From an uncultured Coriobacteriales bacterium (GTDB taxonomy: Bacteria; Actinomycetota; Coriobacteriia; Coriobacteriales; UMGS124): a stretch of DNA of 64,000 nucleotides. The stretch lies in contig CABQHM010000002.1 in the NCBI GenBank assembly GCA_902464015.1, positions 44,306-108,305 of the forward strand, given 5' to 3'. Position numbers and translations under genes: made by a program. A model generated the notes under the pieces. It ran no database searches. It saw nothing but the letters and a program-made list of their open reading frames with translations, and was not told the origin of the DNA. The number at the start of each line of letters is the position of its first letter. The stretch's first letter is position 1. This document shows, piece after piece, positions 17,324-25,360 of the stretch.

Positions 17324-17632
17324 TCAACGCAGACGTCCTCTGAACAGCTCTTCGTGAATCCCCATGCGCACAAAACGGATTACCATGCGGCCCTTGTGCA
17401 TGACACAAAGAACAACTACGTCAACCAGGCCGTCCGACAAATGGAAATCCATGTGCCCGTTGTAGTTGCCACCCGGGCTGTCAAGCTCATGCAGAAAATA
17501 CCCCTCAGGCAGGGTGCCTGTTTCCGAAAGGACCTCGACAGCTACGGCAAGCTCATCCCTAATCTGGGGATGCTGTCGCACAACCGCTCGCACATCTCGA
17601 ATAAAACCTTGCTCGAACTGAATCTCCCACAT
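17324..17632 (-). CDS. YafQ/RelE-superfamily toxin
   Basis: A 102-aa protein of RelE-superfamily length. The order of elements (FEQGFIRDVRAVVRQHP, a central GTLPEGYFLHELDS, then a DVVVLCVMHKGRMVIRFVRM strand pair and a short GIHEELF tail) follows the YafQ type of ribosome-dependent mRNA endonuclease, in which the tail carries a catalytic histidine (here H in MGIHEEL). The gene starts 2 bp after the antitoxin stop, a typical toxin-antitoxin order. Identification is by pattern and context. Confidence 0.8.
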   Translation of the reverse strand: MWEIQFEQGFIRDVRAVVRQHPQIRDELAVAVEVLSETGTLPEGYFLHELDSPGGNYNGHMDFHLSDGLVDVVVLCVMHKGRMVIRFVRMGIHEELFRGRLR

Positions 17633-17634
17633 GA

Positions 17635-17928
17635 CTAAAGACCCCGAATGAACGCTGCAGCCTCGCAGCCATCGGCAAACGAGATGGCATCGTCGGGCAC
17701 AATTCCGAGCATCTTGGCCTCCGCCTCCACGAGGGCGCGGCGTGTCTCCTCGTTCGGAATGTCGCGCACAGTAGGTGCAATCACCTCAAATGGCAGCCTT
17801 CCTTGAATAAGAAGTTGGCGCGCCGCCATGTTGACAAACCCGCCGAATGTCATTCCTATACCCTCAAGCATGGAACAGACGCTTGCCTTGATATCCTCAT
17901 CCATCTTGACGCTCATAGTCGTTGTCAT
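17635..17928 (-). CDS. RelB/DinJ-family antitoxin
   Basis: A 97-aa protein. The N-terminus (SVKMDEDIKASVCSMLEGIG then GFVNMAARQL) matches the ribbon-helix-helix of RelB/DinJ antitoxins, including the characteristic S.KMDEDIK start and GMT.s.fvnm segment. The acidic C-terminal half (NEETRRALVEAEAKMLG) would neutralise the toxin encoded next to it. GGGGTGA precedes the ATG. It should also bind the operator upstream. Confidence 0.85.
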   Translation of the reverse strand: MTTTMSVKMDEDIKASVCSMLEGIGMTFGGFVNMAARQLLIQGRLPFEVIAPTVRDIPNEETRRALVEAEAKMLGIVPDDAISFADGCEAAAFIRGL

Positions 17929-17960
17929 GGTAAATCACCCCAATAGAATGAACTCGGTAT

Positions 17961-17971
17961 ATACTCAGTAT
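17961..17971. promoter_or_regulatory. Probable RelB operator
   Basis: ATACTCAGTAT is a perfect 11-bp palindrome, 33 bp upstream of the antitoxin start, inside an AT-rich patch that also offers a TATACT-like -10 box on the minus strand. The position suits autorepression by the ribbon-helix-helix antitoxin. Confidence 0.5.
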
Positions 17972-18088
17972 GTAGTATAGCCGTTTTCCCATGGGATAAC
18001 TCGCCAATCGACAGCCCGGCCGCGTCGACACGACCAAGGACGTCTCAGCCGCACACGCCGCCATAGCCCCGCCTCGCCGGAAAAACCA

Positions 18089-18213
18089 CGCACGTTTGCG
18101 TTTTAATTCGACCGGGGCAGGTAGCCCGAATTGTCGCGCGTCATCTACCAGGCAGAACGCTATGCGACATTGGGACTGCACCCACACGCCGAAGATTAAA
18201 ACGCAAACGTGCG
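18089..18213 (-). repeat. 125-bp palindrome-ended element, copy 2
   Basis: Same length and same perfect 19-bp inverted ends as the copies at 12829 and 22123. It lies 30 bp beyond the stop of the intact S41-like gene and is followed on the minus strand by GGTTTTTCC, so it looks like that gene's 3' untranslated region and terminator. The nested GGTAG/CTACC pair is kept. Confidence 0.85.
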
Positions 18214-18243
18214 ATCATTTTTGGCGCCGAAGCGGCAGCGAGG

Positions 18244-19743
18244 CTAACCTGTCACCCGCTCGCAGGCCGTCTCGAGCTCGACGTCATGCGAAAGCTGGGC
18301 GGGAGTCCAGGGAATGTGCACGTCAGGAGCGATTCCGCGACCGAGTGTGGCATCACCTTCGAGGGCTTCCAGATATGTCGCCGTAGGCAAGATGAGCGTG
18401 AGATCGTCGTCGAGACGAACGGCCCTGGGGCACGTGTTGTCAAGCGAGCCGATGGTGGCTCGCCCCATAACAGCGGCGTAACCTGCTGTTTTGGCGGCGC
18501 GGACAAGCCATTCGGCAGCCTCGCCGGTGCAGCGGTCGGCGAGCACCGCGACGCGCGCAGGGGTGGCAGGGTCGCCCGGGCTCCTACTGAACTGCACGTC
18601 TGGGTAGAACGCCTCGGCGCTTTCCATCTCGCGGACGCCCTTTTGCCCGCGCTTGTCCCGAAGGTCGGCGGCGAGGTCGTCGAGCTCCGCCAAGTCCTCG
18701 GGGGCAGACGTGCCCTCTTGAGCCTGCGCCCGCAGCACCTCAAGCTCCTTGAGCTTGTCGTCGACGTTGTGGCGCGAGTAGTTCATCGCAATGCCCGGCT
18801 TGCCAAAAAGCTGCTCGGGACTCGCCGTTGCACCCGATGCCAGCACAAACGGCACAAGCGGGAAGATATCTTCCTGCGTGCCCCCTCGGCAACCACGCAC
18901 GTCGATGACCAGGTGCTTTGCCGCACACACCTCGGCCAGCAAGCCATTGAGGGCCTTGGCGAACGCAGGATCGCTGGGATTGCGCAGGGTAAGGACGACC
19001 ACGTTGCCGACTTGGCTCAGCTCGCAGCAGGGCTGACCCGTGCCACTCGAGGCCACGCCATCCGCAGCCTCAGCCAGCCCCGCACCACCTGCGTCTTCGC
19101 CATCCGCCGCCACACCACCTGCGCCGTCCGCCGCCGCGGGCCCCGCGTCGCCTTCGCCCCTCGCGCAACGCACGGGCTTGGCCCACTCGGCATCGCCGGC
19201 GCTGACGTCCACCTTCACCGTGCGTTCGATGCCGTCGACGCCCCTCACCTGCAGGTTCTTGGCAAACGCAAGCACAATTGACCAGTCCTCGCGCTCGGGG
19301 TCGGCGGGCTCAACCGTCGTCCACAGCGTGCGCTCCACCTCGGGCCGCACCTCGGCCAGGGACTTCCCGTTCACGCCCACAATTTGCTCGCCGACGCGCA
19401 CCGCAGCAGAAGGCGCCGCCCAAATCACATAGAGCGCATCGCCATATCGCTGGGTGCCAAAATCGCTGGTCACGTGCCATGCAGCTCCCGGTCCCACCAC
19501 AAGCTGCAAACCCGGGTCCTGATACCAGGTCAAATAATGCAAAATCATCTGCGTCAGCATGCGATCGCAAAACGCGCGGTTTTGGAACATGTTGGAATTA
19601 AGCGTATAGAGCTGACCGGCAAAATCGGCGTAGCCTGACGCCTCAAAGCGCTCGCAGCGCGCATAGTCCATCTGCATCGCCTTGAGCAGTCGGTCGAAAA
19701 CGCCCAGGAAGCTGCGCTGTCCGTGCTGCACCGTCTCACCCAT
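18244..19743 (-). CDS. S41-peptidase-like protein lacking the catalytic serine
   Basis: A 499-aa protein with no signal peptide. A helical N-terminal part is followed by a PDZ-like segment (PSAAVRVGEQIVGVNGKSLA), a Gly/Ala-rich insert, and the S41 core: VVVLTLRNPSDPAFAKAL, HLVIDVRGCRGGTQED and RVAVLADRCTGEAAEWL. In tail-specific proteases the last block is T-A/G-S-A-x-E with the nucleophilic serine; here that place (about residue 408) is Glu (TGEAAE). So it may be a non-proteolytic binding protein or use another residue. The start at 19743 was preferred because it begins the conserved chain and has AAAGG upstream. Relics of its 3' end occur at 12983 and 22277. Confidence 0.75.
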   Translation of the reverse strand: MGETVQHGQRSFLGVFDRLLKAMQMDYARCERFEASGYADFAGQLYTLNSNMFQNRAFCDRMLTQMILHYLTWYQDPGLQLVVGPGAAWHVTSDFGTQRYGDALYVIWAAPSAAVRVGEQIVGVNGKSLAEVRPEVERTLWTTVEPADPEREDWSIVLAFAKNLQVRGVDGIERTVKVDVSAGDAEWAKPVRCARGEGDAGPAAADGAGGVAADGEDAGGAGLAEAADGVASSGTGQPCCELSQVGNVVVLTLRNPSDPAFAKALNGLLAEVCAAKHLVIDVRGCRGGTQEDIFPLVPFVLASGATASPEQLFGKPGIAMNYSRHNVDDKLKELEVLRAQAQEGTSAPEDLAELDDLAADLRDKRGQKGVREMESAEAFYPDVQFSRSPGDPATPARVAVLADRCTGEAAEWLVRAAKTAGYAAVMGRATIGSLDNTCPRAVRLDDDLTLILPTATYLEALEGDATLGRGIAPDVHIPWTPAQLSHDVELETACERVTG

Positions 19744-19795
19744 CGCCGTTGCCTTTCTTCCAAGCCGTCCATGCATCCAAATACTGTCGCGCAAA

Positions 19796-19836
19796 ACGGG
19801 CGTGCGGGCCCAAGTCGCCTCGTCCCGCACGCCCGT
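19796..19836 (-). terminator. Intrinsic terminator
   Basis: A 13-bp stem (ACGGGCGTGCGGG / CCCGCACGCCCGT) is followed by TTTT on the minus strand. It lies downstream of the FAD reductase gene that ends at 19994 and upstream of the S41-like gene, and so separates the two transcripts. Confidence 0.75.
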
Positions 19837-19993
19837 CCATATCAAAACGCAGCGTAACCCAACCGCCTGCGCAACACGGCCACTCGCAGGTCAAACATGC
19901 GCAGACAGTGCGCGCTATATGCGCGCGAGCCTTCCCGAAGCGCGCCAATCCCGCGACCCCTTTCAGGCCGCAGCGCGCCCCCAGCAGCCTACC

Positions 19994-21829
19994 TTACTTG
20001 CCCTGAGCGGCGTTGATGCCGGCCAGACGGCCGAAGGTCATTGCCATGCCGTGAGAGACGCCCATGATGGTGGTGGGGTAGTCCTCGGCAAAACGACAAC
20101 CCTGCGTGTTGCCGCAGACGTACAGGCCGGGCACGACCTGCCAGTCCTTGTTGAGGGCATGGCAGTCAGCGTCGGAGCGGATGCCGTGCGTCATGCAGAA
20201 GGCGAAGATGTTGCTGATCTCGCTGGCATAGAACGGCGGCTCGACGATGGGATACAGACGGTCGGCACGCTTGCCGAAGTCGTCATCGCGGCCCAGGCGG
20301 GCAAGCTCGTTGTAACGGGCGATGGTCTTGCTGAGCTCGTCGGCAGGCACGCCGATGGCCTCGGCGAGCTCCTCGATGGTGTCGGCCTTGGCCGTGGCGG
20401 CTTCCTCAACCTCGGCCGTGGAGCGCTGACCAATCTTCTCGATGTAGTTGCCCCAGGGCTCGCTCTCCAGGTCGTCGTTGATGTTCCAGTAGCAGGCGTG
20501 GCCGTTGGGCATGGTGTGCACCTGCTCGGGATACTTGGAGTCGAAAATCTGGAAGGTCTTCTGCTCGGGCTGACGGATGGTCACCTGAGAGAGCAGGTGA
20601 CCGGGCACGTCCTCGTTGCAGAAACGGTCGCCGTTCTTGTTTACCAGCAGGAACGGATCGCAGCCAAGGGCGCCACCGAAGGAGTGCGTCATGACGGCAG
20701 CGGCGGAGAACTCAGGGGCGGCGCCGGCCCAGGCGGCCATCTTGAGGCCCATGCCCATGTTGGTGGGGTTGCCCTCGTAGTCGGTGGAGGTCCAGCCAAA
20801 CATCATCTCGAAAGACTCATGGCTGTAGTAGGAGCGCATCTCGGTGTTCGAGCCGTAGTCACCGCAGGCATCGATGACAGCCTTGGCGTTGATCTTGGTG
20901 ACCTTGCCGTCGGCATCCTTGCACCATGCGCCCACGACCGCGCCCTCGTCGTTCGTGATGAACTGCAGGCACTTGGTAGAGAAATGCACATCAGCGCTAG
21001 CTTGGATGATCTCCATGATCTTGTCGTTCAGGGCAACCTGGTCAGGACGGAAGCAGATAACATCGGGGTACATCGGGTACAGCTCGGTGTCGTAGTCGTA
21101 CTCGGGGTTCTTGGGGTTGTTGAAGCAGGTCATATACATGTTGCCATCGACCGACTCGCCGCCCATGCCGCCCGAAGGCACCTGGTCGCCGGGGACGCCG
21201 GACTCAGTGGGAGTCTGGTTGGGGTCCAGGAAGATGATGCCGGGGTTGGCCGAGACATGCCAGTCGAACGCCTCGCCAGAGTGGTTGATCCAGTAGTTCC
21301 AGATGCGCGCGTCGGGGCGCCAGCCGTTGGCCTGCATCTCGGCATTAAGCATGCCGATCTTGTCCTCGGGGGTAAAGACGACGCCACCCTTCTGGGCCCA
21401 GCTGGAGTTGATGTTGCCGAACTGGGCAGCACGGCAGTTGTAGTTCTCGGACTGCTCGACGCAGATGACGTTCGCACCCTCCTCGATGGCTGCACGGGCA
21501 GCGCACAGGCCGGCCACGCCCAGGCCAACGACGAGCACGTCGCAGTCGAGCTCCTCGTCTGCCGCCTCGGGAGCCGCGGGGGCAACGAGCCAGCCGGGAA
21601 TCCACAGGCCGTTCTCGTCCCAGTAGCCGGGGTTTCCGGTGTCGTTGACGGCGAGGTGGGTGTTACCCGTCGTGCTCTCGTCGGTGGTAGCGGTGCCCGT
21701 GGCTCCGCCACCGGGCATAGCACCAGGGGCGGCTTGTGCGGTGCTGGCAAGGCTGGCAGCACCGGCGACGGCGGCGACGGCGGCTGCGCCGACGCCAAAG
21801 AACGAACGACGAGACATCTCAGAGCTCAT
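19994..21829 (-). CDS. Tat-exported FAD-dependent oxidoreductase, no FMN domain
   Basis: A 611-aa member of the FAD_binding_2 (fumarate-reductase) family. The Tat motif is MSRRSFFGVG, cleaved perhaps after AQA. A Gly/Thr-rich spacer leads to the Rossmann motif (VLVVGLGVAGLCAARAA, about 98-114). The usual HxxGG and NRxGG active-site segments are replaced (THGIRSDADC, GCRFAEDYPTTIMG), so its substrate probably differs from that of the FMN-bearing paralogs. There is a very good ribosome site (AAGGAGGA). It appears monocistronic, with its own terminator at 19796. Confidence 0.88.
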   Translation of the reverse strand: MSSEMSRRSFFGVGAAAVAAVAGAASLASTAQAAPGAMPGGGATGTATTDESTTGNTHLAVNDTGNPGYWDENGLWIPGWLVAPAAPEAADEELDCDVLVVGLGVAGLCAARAAIEEGANVICVEQSENYNCRAAQFGNINSSWAQKGGVVFTPEDKIGMLNAEMQANGWRPDARIWNYWINHSGEAFDWHVSANPGIIFLDPNQTPTESGVPGDQVPSGGMGGESVDGNMYMTCFNNPKNPEYDYDTELYPMYPDVICFRPDQVALNDKIMEIIQASADVHFSTKCLQFITNDEGAVVGAWCKDADGKVTKINAKAVIDACGDYGSNTEMRSYYSHESFEMMFGWTSTDYEGNPTNMGMGLKMAAWAGAAPEFSAAAVMTHSFGGALGCDPFLLVNKNGDRFCNEDVPGHLLSQVTIRQPEQKTFQIFDSKYPEQVHTMPNGHACYWNINDDLESEPWGNYIEKIGQRSTAEVEEAATAKADTIEELAEAIGVPADELSKTIARYNELARLGRDDDFGKRADRLYPIVEPPFYASEISNIFAFCMTHGIRSDADCHALNKDWQVVPGLYVCGNTQGCRFAEDYPTTIMGVSHGMAMTFGRLAGINAAQGK

Positions 21830-22122
21830 AGTGATCCTCCTTGTATGGAGCGAGTAAGCCCACCGACGGTCATGCCCACTTAGAGGGCCCCTTGTGCCGT
21901 CGGCTAGGCTGCATCCTAGGCCTCATTTCGCTGAAGGGGGTTCACCCGAATATGGCGAAAAATGTTTTCAGGAAATCAGTTGACACCATTTAAGCAGGTA
22001 GATGCCAGATTTCGGCAGGTCGGCAAATTTTGCCCGCCGTCGACGCCCTGCGTCGGCCTTCATTTCGCCCTCGCTCGGCGTGCTCTTTCACCACCCGCCT
22101 CGCCCGGCCCCGCAAAAAACCA
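21830..22122. promoter_or_regulatory. Upstream region of the FAD reductase
   Basis: About 290 bp without a gene. It contains a small hairpin (CTAGG-CTGCAT-CCTAG near 21906) and an AT-richer part at 21955-22030. The promoter of the reductase at 21829 must lie here. No protein-coding frame is convincing. Confidence 0.35.
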
Positions 22123-22247
22123 CGCACGTTTGCGTTTTAATTCGACCGGGGTAGATAGCCCGAATGCTCGCACGTCATCTACCAGGCAGGATGATATGCG
22201 ACATCGGAACCGTGCTCGGCTGCCGAAGATTAAAACGCAAACGTGCG
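22123..22247 (-). repeat. 125-bp palindrome-ended element, copy 3
   Basis: Again exactly 125 bp with the same perfect 19-bp inverted ends. The nested pair is GGTAGA/TCTACC here, one base pair longer than in the other copies. On the minus strand it is followed by GGTTTTTTGCGGGG. No intact gene on the minus strand feeds into it, only the relic at 22277. Confidence 0.85.
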
Positions 22248-22276
22248 CTCATTTTGGCGCCGAGGTGGCGGCAAGG

Positions 22277-22385
22277 CTACCCCGCTACCCGCTCGCAGGC
22301 CGTCTCGAGCTCGGCGTCACGCACAAGCCGGGCCGGGGTCCAGGGGATGTGCACGTCGGGGGCGATGCCGCGGCCGAGCGCGGTG
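22277..22385 (-). pseudogene. Relic of an S41-like gene 3' end, copy 3
   Basis: On the minus strand it encodes about 36 codons ending LGRGIAPDVHIPWTPARL, VRDAELETACERVAG and a stop, almost the same as the end of the intact protein at 18244. Upstream of about 22385 the similarity stops abruptly. No start or promoter belongs to it, so it is a tail fragment. Confidence 0.75.
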
Positions 22386-22458
22386 CCCATCGCACCGGCC
22401 ATGTCCACCTGCCGCCTGGGCCACCCATGCCAGGGCCCACGCCACTCATCCCCCATAC

Positions 22459-22538
22459 GTAATACGAATTTGAAAATAATATTATTGACCGCACCATCCA
22501 CCGCCAAGGCGTGTATGATGCATCCGGTAACACGAATC
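22459..22538. promoter_or_regulatory. AT-rich operator/promoter of the ABC importer operon
   Basis: AATAATATTATT (22475-22486) is a perfect palindrome within TTGAAAATAATATTATTGAC, far more AT-rich than its surroundings and resembling the boxes of Fur-family metal regulators. GTAATACGAAT (22459) and GTAACACGAAT (22527) form a direct repeat around it. It lies about 90 bp before the first gene of a putative metal importer. The assignment to a metal repressor is an inference. Confidence 0.45.
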
Positions 22539-22575
22539 TAAAAGTTTGTATCACTCATGTGAGAGGACGGCGGAC

Positions 22576-24222
22576 ATGGCAGCAAACAACGACGGCAGGA
22601 CGCTAGCCGGCATCACCCGCAGGCAGGTTGTGGCGGGCGGTCTCGCAGCAGGCGCCGCTGTGCTCGCAGCGAACGGCGGCCTCGCGGCTCCTCGTCCAGC
22701 CCAGGCCGAGGGTGACGCACCCTCGCAGGTCATTCTCACCATGACCACGGGCTCTGAGCCTGCAGCCGGCTTCGACCCGCTCGTGAGCTGGGGCTGCGGC
22801 GAACATGTGCACGAGCCGCTCATTCAGTCCACCCTCATCACCACCGACATCAACCTCGAGTTCCAGAACGACCTCGCGACCTCGTATGAGTGCTCCGAGG
22901 ACGGCCTGACCTGGACGTTCACCATCCGCGACGACGTCAAGTTCACCGATGGCGAGCCCCTCACCGCCCGCGACGTCGCCTTCACCGTCAACGGCATCAT
23001 CAACAGCAGCGCCGCCGAAGCCGACCTCTCCATGGTCGACGAGGCCGTCGTCGTCGACGACACCACCGTCGAGCTGCACCTCAACAAGCCCTTCAACGCC
23101 CTGCTCTACACGCTCGCCGTCATGGGCATCGTGCCCGAGCACGCCTACGGCCCCGACTATGGCGCGAACCCCATCGGCAGCGGCCGCTACATGCTCGAGC
23201 AGTGGGACAAGGGCCAGCAGGTCATCCTCAAGGCCAACCCCGACTACTACGGCGAGCCCGTGAAGATGCAGCGCGTCGTGGCCGTCTTCATGGAGGAGGA
23301 TGCCTCCATCGCCGCCGCGCAGGCCGGCCAGGTCGACGTCGCCTACACCTCCGCCACCTACTACGACATCGTCCCCGCAGGCTACGAGCTGCTCGCCTGC
23401 ACCTCCGTCGACTCCCGCGGCGTGTCGCTGCCCTGCGTTCCCGCCGGCGGCACCAAGTCCAACAACGGCGTCGACTACGCCCAGGGCAACGATGTTACCT
23501 GCGATGTTGCCGTCCGTCGTGCGCTCAACTACGCCACCGACCGCAACCGCCTCATCTCCAACGTCCTCAACGGCTACGGCACCCCCGCCTTCTCCGTGGG
23601 CGACGGCCTGCCCTGGTCGAGCGAGGATATGAAATGCGAGACGGACGTTGAGAAGGCCCGCCAGATCCTTGAGGAGGCCGGCTGGGTGGACTCCGGCGAC
23701 GGTATCCGCGCCAAGGACGGCGTGCGCTGCGCCTTCGACCTGTACTACACCGCCGGTGACTCGGCCCGTCAGGGCATCGCTATGGAGTGGGCCAACCAGA
23801 TGCGCGAGATCGGCGTCGAGGTCAACCCCAAGGGCGGCAGCTGGGACGAGCTCTACCTGCACCAGTACGAGTGCCCCGTCGAATGGGGTTGGGGTTCCAA
23901 CGCCCCCATCGAGATGTACGAGCTCAACTACTCCACCGGCTGGGGCAATTTCTCCAGCTACGAGAACGCAACGGTAGACGCCCACCTCGACGAGGCCCTG
24001 GCCCAGACGCACATCGAAGACTCCTACGACCTGTGGAAGAAGGCTCAGTGGGACGGCGAGCAGGGCGTGGCTCCCCAGGGCGCTGCCACCTGGGTGTGGT
24101 TCACCAACATCGACCACCTCTACTACGTGCGTGAGGGCCTGCAGGTCGCCGAGCAGAAGCCGCACCCCCACGGTCACGGCTGGTCGCTTGCCAACAACGT
24201 CGACCAGTGGAGCTGGAACTAG
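22576..24222 (+). CDS. Nickel/peptide-type ABC importer substrate-binding protein, Tat signal
   Basis: A 548-aa family-5 extracellular solute-binding protein (NikA/OppA/DppA type). It starts with a Tat signal (ITRRQVVAGG...AQA) and no lipobox cysteine, so it would be released or held only by its uncleaved signal. Family marks are PLIQSTLI, YECSEDGLTWTFTIRDDVKF (a typical class-5 block), NPIGSGRYMLEQWDKGQQ and ALNYATDRNRLI. The C-terminus has an HPHGHGW motif that suggests metal or metallophore binding. It heads the five-gene operon 22576-28007. GAGAGG precedes the ATG chosen, which also starts the Tat signal correctly. Confidence 0.85.
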   Translation: MAANNDGRTLAGITRRQVVAGGLAAGAAVLAANGGLAAPRPAQAEGDAPSQVILTMTTGSEPAAGFDPLVSWGCGEHVHEPLIQSTLITTDINLEFQNDLATSYECSEDGLTWTFTIRDDVKFTDGEPLTARDVAFTVNGIINSSAAEADLSMVDEAVVVDDTTVELHLNKPFNALLYTLAVMGIVPEHAYGPDYGANPIGSGRYMLEQWDKGQQVILKANPDYYGEPVKMQRVVAVFMEEDASIAAAQAGQVDVAYTSATYYDIVPAGYELLACTSVDSRGVSLPCVPAGGTKSNNGVDYAQGNDVTCDVAVRRALNYATDRNRLISNVLNGYGTPAFSVGDGLPWSSEDMKCETDVEKARQILEEAGWVDSGDGIRAKDGVRCAFDLYYTAGDSARQGIAMEWANQMREIGVEVNPKGGSWDELYLHQYECPVEWGWGSNAPIEMYELNYSTGWGNFSSYENATVDAHLDEALAQTHIEDSYDLWKKAQWDGEQGVAPQGAATWVWFTNIDHLYYVREGLQVAEQKPHPHGHGWSLANNVDQWSWN

Positions 24223-24312
24223 CCCATATATAAGTTGTTCTCATGCTTCTCCCCAGCGTCATCTCCCTCTCCCTACTACTTGAGATGCCGAGGATGAAGC
24301 CCTCTCCCACCC

Positions 24313-24342
24313 GCCCCCGCGTCCGATTCGGCACGGGGGCGT
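24313..24342 (+). terminator. Intercistronic hairpin after the binding-protein gene
   Basis: An 8-bp GC stem (CGCCCCCG / CGGGGGCG) with a 14-nt loop lies in the 154-bp gap between binding protein and permease. There is no T-run, so it may stabilise the binding-protein message or attenuate the downstream genes rather than end transcription. Confidence 0.45.
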
Positions 24343-24376
24343 AGCCGTCTCATACCAACGCGTAGTTAGGCACGAT

Positions 24377-25360
24377 ATGGCACGTTTTATCTTACGCAAT
24401 GCAGCCAAGGTGGCCCTGCTGCTCTTTGCTGTGAGCCTCGTCACATTCGCCCTGGTCAGCACCTCGCCTATCGACCCCGTGCAGGCAAACGTGGGCCAGG
24501 CGGCCTATATCAGCATGAGCGCTGAGAAGCGTGCCCAGCTCGCTGAGTACTGGGGAGTTGGCCTTCCCTTCTGGCAGCGCTACGGCGAGTGGCTCTCGGC
24601 GGCGCTTCAGGGCGACATGGGCATGTCCCTTCGCTACAACGCCCCTGTCGTCGACGTCATTGCCCAGAAGGCAGGCAACTCGCTTGCCCTCATGACATGC
24701 GCCTGGCTTTTGTCAGGCATCATCGGAGGGGCCTTGGGCATCGCGGCGGGTGCCAAGCGCGGCAGCACGCTCGACCGCTGTGTGAAGGCCTATTGCCTCG
24801 TGCTCGCCTCCACCCCCACGTTCTGGCTGGCACTCGTGATGCTCATCGTGTTCGGCGTGCAGCTCGGCTGGTTCCCGCTGGGATTCTCGGTGCCCATCGG
24901 CGTCGCCACTTCCGAGGTGAGTTTCGCCGACACGCTGCACCACATGGTGCTGCCTGCCCTCACCCTGTCAGTCCTGGGCGTGGCCAACATCGCCCTGCAT
25001 ACCCGCGAAAAAACGATCGACGTGCTTGAGAGCGACTACATCCGCTTCGCACGCGCCCGCGGCCTCAGCACGTGGTCTGCGCTGCGCCGTCATGGTCTGC
25101 GCAACCTCTCGCTTCCGGCCATCACGCTGCAGTTTGCCTCCATCTCGGAGATTTTTGGCGGATCGGTCCTCGTTGAACAGGTCTTTTCCTATCCGGGCCT
25201 GGGGCAGGCGGCCGTAACCGCAGGTCTGGGCGGCGACGCTGCGCTGCTCGCAGGCATCGCGGCGTTCTCGGCGGCCATCGTGTTCGCCGGCAACCTCACG
25301 GCAAACATCCTGTACGGCATCATCGACCCGCGCATCAGGAAGGGAGGCGCCCATGCCTAA
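24377..25360 (+). CDS. ABC importer permease 1 (NikB/DppB type)
   Basis: A 327-aa permease with six membrane helices. It has the typical N-terminal start of the family (FILRNAAKVALLLFAVSLVTF), the GDMGMSLRYNAPV segment and the cytoplasmic coupling motif (DYIRFARARGLSTWSALRRH), followed by VEQVFSYPGLGQAAV. It pairs with permease 2, whose start overlaps its end by 8 bp. It is second in the importer operon. Confidence 0.9.
   Translation: MARFILRNAAKVALLLFAVSLVTFALVSTSPIDPVQANVGQAAYISMSAEKRAQLAEYWGVGLPFWQRYGEWLSAALQGDMGMSLRYNAPVVDVIAQKAGNSLALMTCAWLLSGIIGGALGIAAGAKRGSTLDRCVKAYCLVLASTPTFWLALVMLIVFGVQLGWFPLGFSVPIGVATSEVSFADTLHHMVLPALTLSVLGVANIALHTREKTIDVLESDYIRFARARGLSTWSALRRHGLRNLSLPAITLQFASISEIFGGSVLVEQVFSYPGLGQAAVTAGLGGDAALLAGIAAFSAAIVFAGNLTANILYGIIDPRIRKGGAHA

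Noticed and set aside
12829..22247. Insertion sequence with 19-bp terminal inverted repeats
   Set aside because: The 125-bp interior has no room for a transposase and no target-site duplication is visible; a non-autonomous element cannot be excluded, so it is kept as a repeat.
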